From: Candidula unifasciata | Taxonomy: Eukaryota > Mollusca > Gastropoda > Stylommatophora > Geomitridae | Length of the DNA stretch: 64,000 nucleotides | Direction: 5' to 3' | NCBI GenBank assembly: GCA_905116865.2 | Contig: CAJHNH020008390.1 | Coordinates: 231,501 to 295,500, forward strand | Part shown: piece by piece, positions 1-10,897 of the stretch | How positions within the stretch are numbered: the first letter of the stretch is position 1 | Layout of the letters: every line of letters begins with the position of its first letter | Made by a program: the position numbers and the translations under genes | The notes under the pieces: model-generated | Database searches by the model: none | What the model was told of the DNA's origin: nothing | The model's input: the letters and a program-made list of their open reading frames with translations, nothing else

Positions 1-62
1 GTCATTGGTCTAAAGGTTTCTTACTGTTGGGAAGATTTTATCGGCCCTCAGCGATTTGAACA

Positions 63-107
63 GCATGCACCTGATGAGATACAGCAAAATATGGCAGGCA
101 ATAAAAA
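63..107 (-). repeat. Short dispersed repeat (TGGCATATTTTGCTG family)
   Basis: Inverted copy of a roughly 45-bp element also present at about 22931-22975, 27910-27952 and 28192-28240 on the plus strand. The shared core reads TTTATTGCCTGGCATATTTT followed by GCTGNATCTCATCAGG. It is probably the end of a larger dispersed element. The rest of 1-310 shows nothing recognisable. Confidence 0.55.
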
Positions 108-315
108 TGTTGCAGTCTGTGGTTTGTGTCTTCTTTATTCACATTTACTACTGGGAAACATCACTCTGAGTTACTGAAACATCATGTAAAACAAAAACCA
201 TAAGTAAAATAAACTGCATATTAAAAAGTTGTGTGTGGCTTTCTTTTGTATAAGTGCAACAAATGATGGACAACAAGAAATGATATGAAACTAGAGGCAG
301 TAGAAATCTGATTAA

Positions 316-447
316 AAAAGGTAAAAGGTAAAGCCGGGAGATGTGAACCAGCGTCATTGCACATGGTTATAAACCATAAGTGCTCTGCCACCAGTACGGA
401 CAGCTGATAAAAACTGTCCCCCTGTGTCGGTGTCAGCACGTAAGTCT
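316..447 (-). repeat. SINE family A, 3' part
   Basis: Reverse-complement match to the 3' half of the elements at 4507-4793 and 35268-35580. It shares CGGGAGATGTGAACC, TTATAAACCATAAGTGCTCT and GTACGGACAGCTGATAA. Truncated relative to those copies. Confidence 0.7.
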
Positions 448-818
448 GAAGCTTAATAGGTTCTTCAGAAGTAACTCCACACAAAGCAAACTATGACCAG
501 AAAGCTTCAAGTCGTTCCAGGGCCTGATTTTGTAGAAAAACAACAAAGCCACTGCTTCACAACAGTCATGCCATAACTGATTATGTGTTTTGCTGAAATT
601 AGATGTCTTGGGTCGAATGGTGTAGATATCACAACCTTGCTGGAAACCACACAACAGTTTACCAACCACCTTTTTAAAAGTGAATGTAAAAGAAAGAAGC
701 TCAAAGAAGGAAAGGGAAAAGATGCACATAGAAACAACCCAATATTTTAGCTCCATTCCTTATATGTAACACAGTTTGTTTTGTGTTTAGTTTCTTCTTG
801 ATGTCAGCTCAATTACAA

Positions 819-1017
819 TGTTGGAATCGATGCCACAGGTTTGTGATCAATACTGGAATCGATGCCACAGGTTTGTGATCAATACTGGAATCGATGTTAG
901 ATTTGTGATCAATACTGGAATAGATGCCAGGTTTGTGATCAATGCTGGAATAGATGCCAGGTTTGTGATCAGTACTGGAATAAATGCCAGGTTTGTGATC
1001 AGTACTGTAGTAGATGA
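819..1017 (+). repeat. Minisatellite, about 32-35-bp unit, ~6 copies
   Basis: Tandem units around GTTTGTGATCAATACTGGAA with small length differences. No coding meaning; the short open frames across it are by-products. Confidence 0.85.
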
Positions 1018-1019
1018 AT

Positions 1020-2130
1020 AGCAAAGCTTTTATCGCTGATGAAGAAAGTGAGCACTCATCAAACCCATGAGGTAATTTTCAGAAATTATGGGGAATATCA
1101 GAAGAGTTCAAGACAGAAGTTAGCGTTATGTGGGCAAACATTTAGTATAAGATGCATGGGCATACTAATGTGGAAAGCTTACCCTTTCCCCACATACAAA
1201 TCCTAACTCATGACCTTTCTCAAATTTTGTTAAAAAAGGAACATATCTGATAATTCCCTGAAACTCTATATTTAGAAACTAGAGGTGAAGAGGAACAAAC
1301 ATATGACATTTGGAGTCTTATACTGTTATTTATTAAAACCCAAAGGTATGAAACCCCAACCACCAAGCAGACACGCAAGCCTGCTAGCTAATGTGTCATC
1401 GTGAGCCTCAACTCCCTAACAAGATGAATGCTTTATATTTACAGTCATCATTCTGTGCTAATTAAAAAAATTAAATTAAAAAAAAAACATAAGGAAAATA
1501 ATCACTAAATACAATCACACAGCAAAGAAGTAATTGTGCTTTCCTTCCCTTTGACCAAGAAATTAAGGGTTTGCTGATAAGCCCGAAAGAGCAAAGTGAC
1601 ATGATCATAAGTTTATTATGATGTCACAATTACAAAATAATGGATTTATTTTTACTCCAAATAATATCTCAGTTTAAAAAAAAATGTATATATATATCTA
1701 TAAAATCACAGCCATCATGTCTTCTACACACTACACCCTTGCAATCAGTACCAATTTGTTATATAGGTGTAGTGGTTACTGGCCACAGAGCCAAGACAAC
1801 AAAAGCCTGCAAAAGTCAGACAACTGGCAACAGGTTTAAGCAATTTGGTTTGCCTTTACTGCCTGCATCTGCCCCTTTGCAGGGTGGTATAGTACAAACC
1901 TTGAACCTGAGGATTTACGGTTACAAGGCTAGTCCTGTTGCCACGAACTGTGCATGTTAGGACTTTTTCTTCCCCTAGACAGAAAGAATGTCCATCATCT
2001 GATCAGAAATCTGGACCCAGGTCTCCAGCATGAGATGTGCTTATCATTCAGCCAACAGCTGGGTAAAAAAATAATGTACACCACATCAACATCATACAAA
2101 TAGCAAGGCATCTGGAGAAATCCACATGAG
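1020..2130. other. Unassigned AT-rich sequence
   Basis: I see no conserved protein motif, splice-bounded exon or recognisable repeat here apart from A-rich runs at about 1465-1490 and 1675-1700. Confidence 0.4.
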
Positions 2131-2705
2131 TATGGCTGCTGTGAACATTAGATAAGGTGACAGACAGTGAAGGTAACAGCAGACATTACATACAACAACA
2201 ACGAATGATGCATACAGTCAGCCAATGTGTGGACAAATCAATGTGTGAATGTAGAGAATTATTGGCAAGTTAACATTACATATGCTGTGACTATTAGATG
2301 TTGACGGAAATTAAGGCAGTATCACAAAGATGGACCATAATGCTTATGTACGTTAGATGTTGCATGGAAAAAATGGAGTGTTGAGTATATTTAACATAAA
2401 GACAACAAATGACATCGACTGAAATAGATTGTGTTATGATGATAGTTACATTTACAATAATGGCAACATTAGATAATGCGAGAAAATAGTGTGTAGGAAA
2501 ACATGTTAACATCATTTACTAGCAACATTAGATGCTGAGTGAAAATAGATGATAAACAGGACAATAGTTAACATTACATATAGTGGCAAGAGTTGATATC
2601 AACATCAAATGTCAGAACCTGGATGCTGGTGAGGATGAATGTTAACATGATGTCTCAACAATATTCTTCCTCTTTACTTTGCATTCTATCTCAACAAGAA
2701 TCGAT

Positions 2706-2935
2706 GTCAGCTAATGGTGTGGAGAATCATAGTTAACATGGCATATTGAGAACATCAGATGTCAGCTAATGGTGTGGAGAATCATAGTTAACATGGCATA
2801 TTGAGAACATCAGATGTCAGCTAATGGTGTGGAGAATCATAGTTAACATGGCATATTGAGAACATCAGATGTCAGCTAATGGTGTGGAGAATCATAGTTA
2901 ACATGGCATATTGAGAACATCAGATGTCAGCAAAT
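2706..2935 (+). repeat. Minisatellite, 55-bp unit, ~4 copies
   Basis: Near-identical units beginning GTCAGCTAATGGTGTGGAGA at 2706, 2761, 2816 and 2871. Confidence 0.9.
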
Positions 2936-3240
2936 GAGGTGGAACATGACACATTGATAACATTAAATGTAAGAATATGAGGTGGAACATGACACATTGA
3001 TAACATTAAAGGTAAGAAAATGAGGTGGAACATGACACATTGATAACATTAAATGTAAGAATATGAGGTGGAACATGACACATTGATAACATTAAATGTA
3101 AGAAAATGAGGTGGAACATGACACATTGATAACATTTAATGTAAGAAAATGAGGTGGAACATGACACAATGATAACATTAAATGTAAGAAAATGAGGTGG
3201 AACATGACACATTTATAACATTAAATGTAAGAAAATGGTG
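2935..3240 (+). repeat. Minisatellite, ~43-bp unit, ~7 copies
   Basis: Units around GAGGTGGAACATGACACATT with the AACATTAAATGTAAGAA tail, directly continuing the previous array with a different unit. Confidence 0.88.
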
Positions 3241-3867
3241 TGGAGATTCAAAGTTAACAGGGCATATTGATAACATTAGATGTAAGAAAATAGTTCATGT
3301 ATAGGACAATAGTTAACACTACATATACAGGTAACATTTTACATTGCAAGAAAACAGACGGTCTGTAACAACAAAGTTGTCATTTCAAATCAACAACATT
3401 AGATGCTGCATGTCAATATATACCATATAATGTGACAGATCAACATTAGTTTTTGTATGTAAATAGATAACACACAGGATGACAAGACAGACCAAAAATT
3501 AATGTTGCATTGCAATAGATAACATATAAGGTGATAGATCAAATTAGATGTATTATGACAATACATAACACATAAGGTGACAAATCAACATGGATTGCAT
3601 GCACAACATTTATCACAACATATGGATAATACTGTACACCGAATGAAAACCGATGACGTACTGGATGACGTACTGGATGATGTACTGGATCATTATTTAA
3701 CAACATAATAAATTCTTTACAGGATGTTTTAAATCAAACCCAGCATTGTAGTTTCTAGGCAATGTTACATTCAGTAGTTTGCCATTGCTTTCTGAATGGT
3801 TTAATGCCTTCACCACTGTTTAAATCAAGGCAACATGGTCTGCTAAACGTTGCACATATTGGCACCT

Positions 3868-3946
3868 TGTAACCTGTAACCTGTAACCTGTAACCTGTAA
3901 CTTGTAACCTGTAACCTGTAACTTGTAACCTGTAACCAAGCTTTGA
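3868..3946 (+). repeat. 7-bp tandem repeat (TAACCTG)n
   Basis: About 11 heptamers, mostly TAACCTG with TAACTTG variants. Superficially telomere-like, but the unit is not the animal TTAGGG hexamer and the tract is internal. Confidence 0.85.
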
Positions 3947-4269
3947 ACAGGTAATCTTTAATGTTACTACTTAGTATCACCCTTAGTTGTGTACATATTA
4001 AAGTTTCAAGCACAAAATTATGAAATACACAGTATTTAAAACATGGAAAAATACTTCTATAATATATATAGCATTAAAAAAAATTTATTTAAACAAATAT
4101 TTTAAAATATCTAAAAAATAATTATTAATAAAATATTTGAAGAATTTTAACGAGTATAGATGACCTCTAAATTATGTATTATATTCTCCTCTTCCTGCTA
4201 CTTTTATTTATTTTTTTTTTTTTTATATGCATACTGTTACATGAACATAACATGTTTTATTGATTAAAT

Positions 4270-4362
4270 ACAACTGTGTGAAAGATGGGTGTCTGGAAGG
4301 GTGGAATGTAAGACGGGCTTGCGTGCCCAATTTGTGATCCTCTGAAAAACAAGTTTGTTCAT
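4270..4362 (+). repeat. Dispersed repeat E (LINE/SINE 3' tail type)
   Basis: Shares GTGTGAAAGATGGGTGTCTG, AAGACGGGCTTGCGTGCCCA and ATTTGTGATCC with copies at 36425-36525 and 63340-63445 (plus) and 41405-41520 (minus). Several copies end in GTTTGTTCGTT repeats, typical of a retroposon 3' end. Confidence 0.7.
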
Positions 4363-4506
4363 TAGTTCTCTGTTTCCTCTCTTTAATCTTTTTTATTTCT
4401 TGCTCTCTCCTGTGCCTTCGTGTTGTTTCTTCATCTTTCTCTTCCCTTTTCCCATTCTACTTCTTCCTTCCCCTTGCTTCCTTTCTCTCTTCACTATTCC
4501 CGCATT

Positions 4507-4793
4507 AGCGCAGTCAATAGAAGACTCATTTTCAAATCCAGCTGCGACTTGCAGCAGCCCACGGCCAGTGTTCATAACCGGGTGATTCCAGGTGTTCACC
4601 CAGCCTCTAAGTAATGGGTACCAGAGTTAACACTCTGGGGTAAATGGAGGAACATCGCTGTAGCTACGGAGTTGCATGAGGACTGCGAGACAGGCAGACA
4701 GTTTCTTATCAGCTGTCCGTACTGGTGGCAGAAAACTTATGGTTTATAACCGTGTGCAATAACGGTTCACATCTCCCGACTTTACCTTTTTCT
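4507..4793 (+). repeat. SINE family A, near full length
   Basis: Matches 35268-35580 along its length. The head (GCGCAGTCAATAGAAGACTC, then a CAAATCCAGCTGCGACT box) suggests a tRNA-like origin. The body includes CCAGAGTTAACACTCTGGGG and GTAGCTACGGAGTTGCATGA. Confidence 0.72.
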
Positions 4794-5084
4794 AGAATTT
4801 CACTATTCCCATTCTGCTTCTCACCCCTTGCTTCCTTTCTCTGTTCACTATTCCCATTCTTCTTCCCATCCCTTGCTTTCTTTCTCTCTGCATCCTAAAC
4901 TGACATCATTTATTTCCTTCATGTTTCCATGTTCTTCTTTTCTTTTCTTTTTCTCTTGCATTTTACTTCCATAAACGGAGCCCATCTTAGATGAGGCCTT
5001 TGACTTACATATTGTAATTCCAACATTACTTAATTATCTTCTTACTGTCTACACCATCTGATGCTGCTCTTCATGTTTGTTCAC

Positions 5085-6125
5085 AGCTTCCAACCTTGTC
5101 ACTTGCCAACAATCTCTGATATAGACCTTCTTCTACTGATATAATGTCTCCTGCCTTGTCTTCTGTCAACAATCTCTGATATAGACCTTCTTCTACTGAT
5201 ATAATGTCTCCTGCCTTGTCAGCTGTCAACAATCTCTGATATAGACCTTTTTCTACTGATATAATGTCTCCTGCCTTGTCTTCTGTCAACAATCTCTGAT
5301 ATAGACCTTCCTCTACTGATATAATGTCTCCTGCCTTGTCAGCTGTCAACAATCTCTGATATAGACCTTTTTCTACTGATATAATGTCTCCTGCCTTGTC
5401 AGCTGTTAACAATCTCTGATATAGACCTTCTTCTACTGATATAATGTCGCTAGCCTTGTCAGCTGTCAACAATCTCTGATATAGACCTTTTTCTACTGAT
5501 ATAATGTCTCCTGCCTTGTCTTCTGTCAACAATCTCTGATATAGACCTTCTTCTACTGATATAATGTCGCTAGCCTTGTCAGCTGTCAACAATCTCTGAT
5601 ATAGACCTTTTTCTACTGATATAATGTCTCCAGCCTTGTCACTTGTCAACAATCTCTGATATAGACCTTCTTCTACTGATATAATGTCTCCTGCCTTGTC
5701 TTCTGTCAACAATCTCTGACATAGACCTTCTTCTACTGATATAATGTCTCCTGCCTTGTCAGCTGTTAACAATCTCTGATATAGACCTTTTTCTACTGAT
5801 ATAATGTCTCTAGCCTTGTCAGCTGTTAACAATCTCTGATATAGACCTTTTTCTACTGATATAATGTCTCTAGCCTTGTCAACTGTCAACAATCTCTGAT
5901 ATAGACCTTTTTCTAATGATATAATGTCTCTAGCCTTGTCAGCTGTTAACAATCTCTGATATAGACCTTTTTCTACTGATATAATGTCTCCAGCCTTGTC
6001 ACTTGCCAACAATCTCTGATATAGACCTTCTTCTACTGATATAATGTCTCTAGCCTTGTCAGCTGTCAACAATCTCTGATATAGACCTTCTTCTACTGAT
6101 ACAATGTCTTTAGACTTGTCACTGT
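5085..6125 (-). repeat. Minisatellite, 60-bp unit, ~17 copies, open on the minus strand
   Basis: Highly regular 60-bp units. Because 60 is a multiple of three and the unit lacks minus-strand stops in one frame, a 358-codon frame runs 6147-5071 with 20-residue repeats such as DIISVEKGLYQRLLTADKAG. No family is recognised, and codon positions do not look selected. I treat it as non-coding satellite, with a small chance that it is a repetitive exon. Confidence 0.85.
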
Positions 6126-6445
6126 TGGCACTGAACATATGGCCCATCGTTTTTAAGGAACCTTACTTTAAATAATGGAGACAAAGAAAACAAATAACAA
6201 CATTAAAGCACTGGCCCCAAATAAACAATGCAAATGTGTTCACATCCATACTTGACTAGCAACCAACACTGAAAGGCTACTGGTGATTTAGCTAACAACA
6301 AGACAACATCATAGTCACAAGAGCACATTACTTTTACCAACAGTGTTACCAGTGCCAAACATGGACACTAACAGCAAGACAAAGAAAAAACAAAAGGGAA
6401 ACAACAGAAAGTAAATGTCTACAACTGAGTCCAAGTACGTCAAGG

Positions 6446-9330
6446 AGAAACAGGATTAGAAATGATATCAGGAAAACAAGTGGGGACAGAAATGATGATA
6501 TCAGGAAAACAAGTGGGGACAGAAATGATGATATCAGGAAAACAAGTGGGGACAGAAATGATGATATCAGGAAAACAAGTGGGGACAGAAATGATGATAT
6601 CAGGAAAACAAGTGGGAACAGAAATGATGATATCAGGAAAACAAGTGGGGACAGAAATGATGATATCAGGAAAACAAGTGGGAACAGAAATCATGATATC
6701 AGGAAAACAAGTGGGGACAGAAATGATGATATCAGGAAAACAAGTGGGGACAGAAATGATGATATCAGGAAAACAAGTGGGAACAGAAATCATGATATCA
6801 GGAAAACAAGTGGGAACAGAAATCATGATATCAGGAAAACAAGTGGGGACAGAAATGATGATATCAGGAAAACAAGTGGGAACAGAAATCATGATATCAG
6901 GAAAACAAGTGGGGACAGAAATGATGATATCAGGAAAACAAGTGGGAACAGAAATCAAGATATCAGGAAAACAAGTGGGGACAGAAATGATGATATCAGG
7001 AAAACAAGTGGGAACAGAAATCATGATATCAGGAAAACAAGTGGGGACAGAAATGATGATATCAGGAAAACAAGTGGGGACAGAAATGATGATATCAGGA
7101 AAACAAGTGGGAACAGAAATCATGATATCAGGAAAACAAGTGGGAACAGAAATCATGATATCAGGAAAACAAGTGGGGACAGAAATGATGATATCAGGAA
7201 AACAAGTGGGAACAGAAATGATGATATCAGGAAAACAAGTGGGGACAGAAATGATGATATCAGGAAAACAAGTGGGAACAGAAATCATGATATCAGGAAA
7301 ACAAGTGGGGACAGAAATGATGATATCAGGAAAACAAGTGGGAACAGAAATCATGATATCAGGAAAACAAGTGGGGACAGAAATGATGATATCAGGAAAA
7401 CAAGTGGGGACAGAAATGATGATATCAGGAAAACAAGTGGGGACAGAAATCATGACATCAGGAAAACAAGTGGGGACAGAAATCATGATATCAGGATAAC
7501 AAGTGGGAACAGAAATCATGATATCAGGAAAACAAGTGGGGACAGAAATCATGATATCAGGAAAACAAGTGGGGACAGAAATCATGATATCAGGAAAACA
7601 TGTTGGGACACAAATCATGATATCAGGAAAACAATTGGGGACAGAAATCATAATATCAGGAAAACAAGTGGGGACACAAATGATGATATCAGGAAAACAA
7701 GTGGGGACACAAATCATGATATCAGGAAAACAAGTGGGGACACAAATGATGATATCAGGAAAACAATTTGGGACACAAATGATGATATCAGGAAAACAAG
7801 TTGGGACAGAAATGATGATATCAGGAAAACAAGTTGGGACAGAAATGATGATATCAGGAAAACAAGTGGGGACAGAAATGATGATATCAGGAAAACAAGT
7901 GGGGACAGAAATGATGATATCAGGAAAACAAGTGGGGACAGAAATCCTGATATCAGGAAAACAAGTTGGGACAGAAATCATGATATCAGGAAAACAAGTG
8001 GGGACAGAAATCCTGATATCAGGAAAACCTGTTGCAACACAAATGATGATTTTAGGAAAACAAGTTGGGACAGAAATCATGATATCAGGAAAACAAGTGG
8101 GAACAGAAATCATGATATCAGGAAAACAAGTGGGGACAGAAATGATGATATCAGGAAAACAAGTGGGAACAGAAATCATGATATCAGGAAAACAAGTGGG
8201 GACAGAAATGATGATATCAGGAAAACAAGTGGGAACAGAAATCATGATATCAGGAAAACAAGTGGGGACAGAAATGATGATATCAGGAAAACAAGTGGGG
8301 ACAGAAATGATGATATCAGGAAAACAAGTGGGAACAGAAATCATGATATCAGGAAAACAAGTGGGAACAGAAATCATGATATCAGGAAAACAAGTGGGGA
8401 CAGAAATGATGATATCAGGAAAACAAGTGGGAACAGAAATCATGATATCAGGAAAACAAGTGGGGACAGAAATGATGATATCAGGAAAACAAGTGGGAAC
8501 AGAAATCATGATATCAGGAAAACAAGTGGGGACAGAAATGATGATATCAGGAAAACAAGTGGGGACAGAAATGATGATATCAGGAAAACAAGTGGGGACA
8601 GAAATGATGATATCAGGAAAACAAGTGGGGACAGAAATCATGACATCAGGAAAACAAGTGGGGACAGAAATCATGATATCAGGAAAACAAGTGGGAACAG
8701 AAATCATGATATCAGGAAAACAAGTGGGGACAGAAATCATGATATCAGGAAAACAAGTGGGGACAGAAATCATGATATCAGGAAAACATGTTGGGACACA
8801 AATCATGATATCAGGAAAACAAGTGGGGACACAAATGATGATATCAGGAAAACAAGTGGGGACAGAAATCATGATATCAGGAAAACAAGTGGGGACACAA
8901 ATGATGATATCAGGAAAACAAGTGGGGACACAAATGATGATATCAGGAAAACAAGTTGGGACAGAAATGATGATATCAGGAAAACAAGTTGGGACAGAAA
9001 TGATGATATCAGGAAAACAAGTGGGGACAGAAAAGATGATATCAGGAAAACAAGTGGGGACAGAAATCCTGATATCAGGAAAACAAGTTGGGACAGAAAT
9101 CATGATATCAGGAAAACAAGTGGGGACAGAAATCCTGATATCAGGAAAACCTGTTGCAACACAAATGATGATATCAGGAAAACAAGTTGGGACAGAAATC
9201 ATGATATCAGGAAAATCTGTTGGGACACAAATGACGATAACAGGAAAACAAGTTGGGACAGAAATCATGATATCAGGAAAACAAGTTGGAGCATAAAAAA
9301 TGATATCAGGAAAACAGGTTGGAACAAACC
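6446..9330. repeat. Large minisatellite, 33-bp unit, ~87 copies, with higher-order duplication
   Basis: Units read approximately GATATCAGGAAAACAAGTGG plus GGACAGAAATGAT. The unit has no stop in one frame of either strand, giving long repetitive frames both ways (942 codons minus, 345 and 597 plus). Rare variants recur in order: TGACATCAGG at 7453 and 8641, and the ACATGTTGGGACAC variant at 7599 and 8787, each 1188 bp (36 units) apart. The block was therefore duplicated as a whole. The CTGTTGCAACAC variant is 1122 bp apart, so two units were lost between copies. Confidence 0.95.
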
Positions 9331-9334
9331 AGTG

Positions 9335-9590
9335 CTAAACTACAAAAGAGATAATAGATCAAATGGTTCGGACATATGTCAAGATCACTACAAGATAATG
9401 GATCACTTAGACACAATGGAATTAGAACTAGAGGTCAACCATGCAAGCGATGGATAGATGGAATACTGAGGCTGTGAAAACCAGCATCTACGTTGCACAT
9501 ACAAAGGCTCACACAAAATGCCTCTTTACAATGGAATGCTGAAAGGCAGAACAGGGACTAGAAGAAAAGAAGAGGAAGAAGATCACAATA
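9335..9590 (+). pseudogene. Non-LTR retrotransposon relic, reverse transcriptase C-terminal end
   Basis: One frame gives IRTRGQPCKRWIDGIL, matching the G-x-R-x-R-G-R-P-x-x-R-W-x-D motif downstream of the RT domain in many LINEs. A stop follows shortly. It abuts the 33-bp array directly. Confidence 0.65.
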
Positions 9591-9599
9591 TCAGTACAA

Positions 9600-10831
9600 C
9601 CAAACTGGCAAATATAAAAAAAAAATGATTTGTGAAAATAAAACAAAAATGACCAGGAAGGATAAAGGTGTATAAAGTCAATCACTGAAAATAAATAATG
9701 TTTATCAGTAAATCAATTAGGTGTATAAAAACTGTTCCAATGAATAAAAAAAAAAAAGATGGCATTCGAAAGAAAAAATATGTGACAATAGATGTGACAA
9801 GCAGATTTAAACTAGGTTAAATTATATATTACAAATTCACATTTGTACATCGAGTTGAATCACAAGCATTCTTCTTATAATAATCTTTGCCAACTGGCAC
9901 TGGTAGCCATGTCTTTCCACATCTTCTTTTAATCACCCCTGAAAAAGATGATCACCATGCACAAACAGATCATCATCGGTCGGGAAAAGGGGGGGGGGAT
10001 GCAACCAAGAGTGACAGGTGGCAAATTTTCAGGGGAAGTGTGTGATGGACATACAATTTGAACTCTGCACTTGCTGCTAAAGATGGGGATGAAGCGCTTA
10101 TGGGACTGTCTCAAGTGCTATGATTGGTTCACAAATCATGACCAACTGTCAAACGTCTCTCATTGTCTCCCTCCGCCTGTTTTCCCCTCCAACTTTCCTA
10201 CTGTCACAATATATTAATTTTCTTCTTCTCATGATGTGACCAACGAATACAGAGAGTCCTTTTATGATGCAGATAATGTTTAATTCATTTGTTAATTTCT
10301 CTTAACAGGTTGTCATTACACTTTTTTTTCATAAAAATCAAAGTCCCTATTTTCATATAAAAATGTGCAGTAATGAAAGTTAACTGCGTATACACATCTC
10401 TAAGTTAAATATGATTTAAAACAAAAGAAACCCCCAAAAAGTCACATACAGTGGCTTGTAGCATCTACAAAAGAAAATTCTGCCATAGCAAATGGCAACA
10501 TCATAGTTAAAGTGAACATACACATCTGTATGGATGATGTGTTATGTATGTATGTACCTTACCTGGGTATATGTTATGTGCATGTATGTGCATGATGAAT
10601 GTGCCTACATTCAAGTGTGTGATATGTGGATGTATGATAAGTAAGTGCATGTGATATGCTATATGTTAAAAGAGAAATCCAGAATAAAAAATGTTAAAAA
10701 TAACCACCCGGCTACTTTGAAGAAAATTGTATAAAGCATTTTACCTCAGAAACTTAAGGGACACCACCGAATATTTCCACACAAGTGTTTTGTGTTGGAA
10801 TGATTGACTGAATGAAATAATTACTTAATGG
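9600..10831. other. Probable 3' flank and 3' UTR of the GH35 gene; otherwise unassigned
   Basis: AT-rich, with a 10-base G run at 9989-9998 and TGTATG-rich sequence at 10540-10650. I recognise no other gene. The GH35 transcript presumably ends in the right part of this interval. Confidence 0.4.
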
Positions 10832-10897
10832 TTACAGCTCCGGAAAGTTCTGGAATGTGACATCTTTTCCACGCTTCACTTCTTCAAATACTAGAAT
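10832..10897 (-). CDS. Exon 18 (last coding) of GH35 gene
   Basis: 66 nt, phase 0, acceptor TCCACAG. It encodes [20 protein letters not shown], then Leu and TAA. The ILVFEE strand ends almost all GLB1-like proteins. The 3' UTR is not resolved; an ATTAAA on the minus strand near 10279-10284 is a possible poly(A) signal. Confidence 0.92.
   Translation of the reverse strand: MLVFEEVKRGKDVTFQNFPEL

Larger units (their letters stand above)
2130..3640. repeat. Degenerate satellite built on an AACATTAGATG motif
   Basis: AACATTAGATG-like words followed by AAATAGAT/AACAT words recur irregularly throughout, suggesting one old array that decayed. Two younger expansions inside it (2706-2935 and 2935-3240) are listed separately. 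Confidence 0.6.

Noticed and set aside
3868..3946. Telomere-type repeat
   Set aside because: The unit is TAACCTG, not the TTAGGG complement, is only about 80 bp long and is internal.
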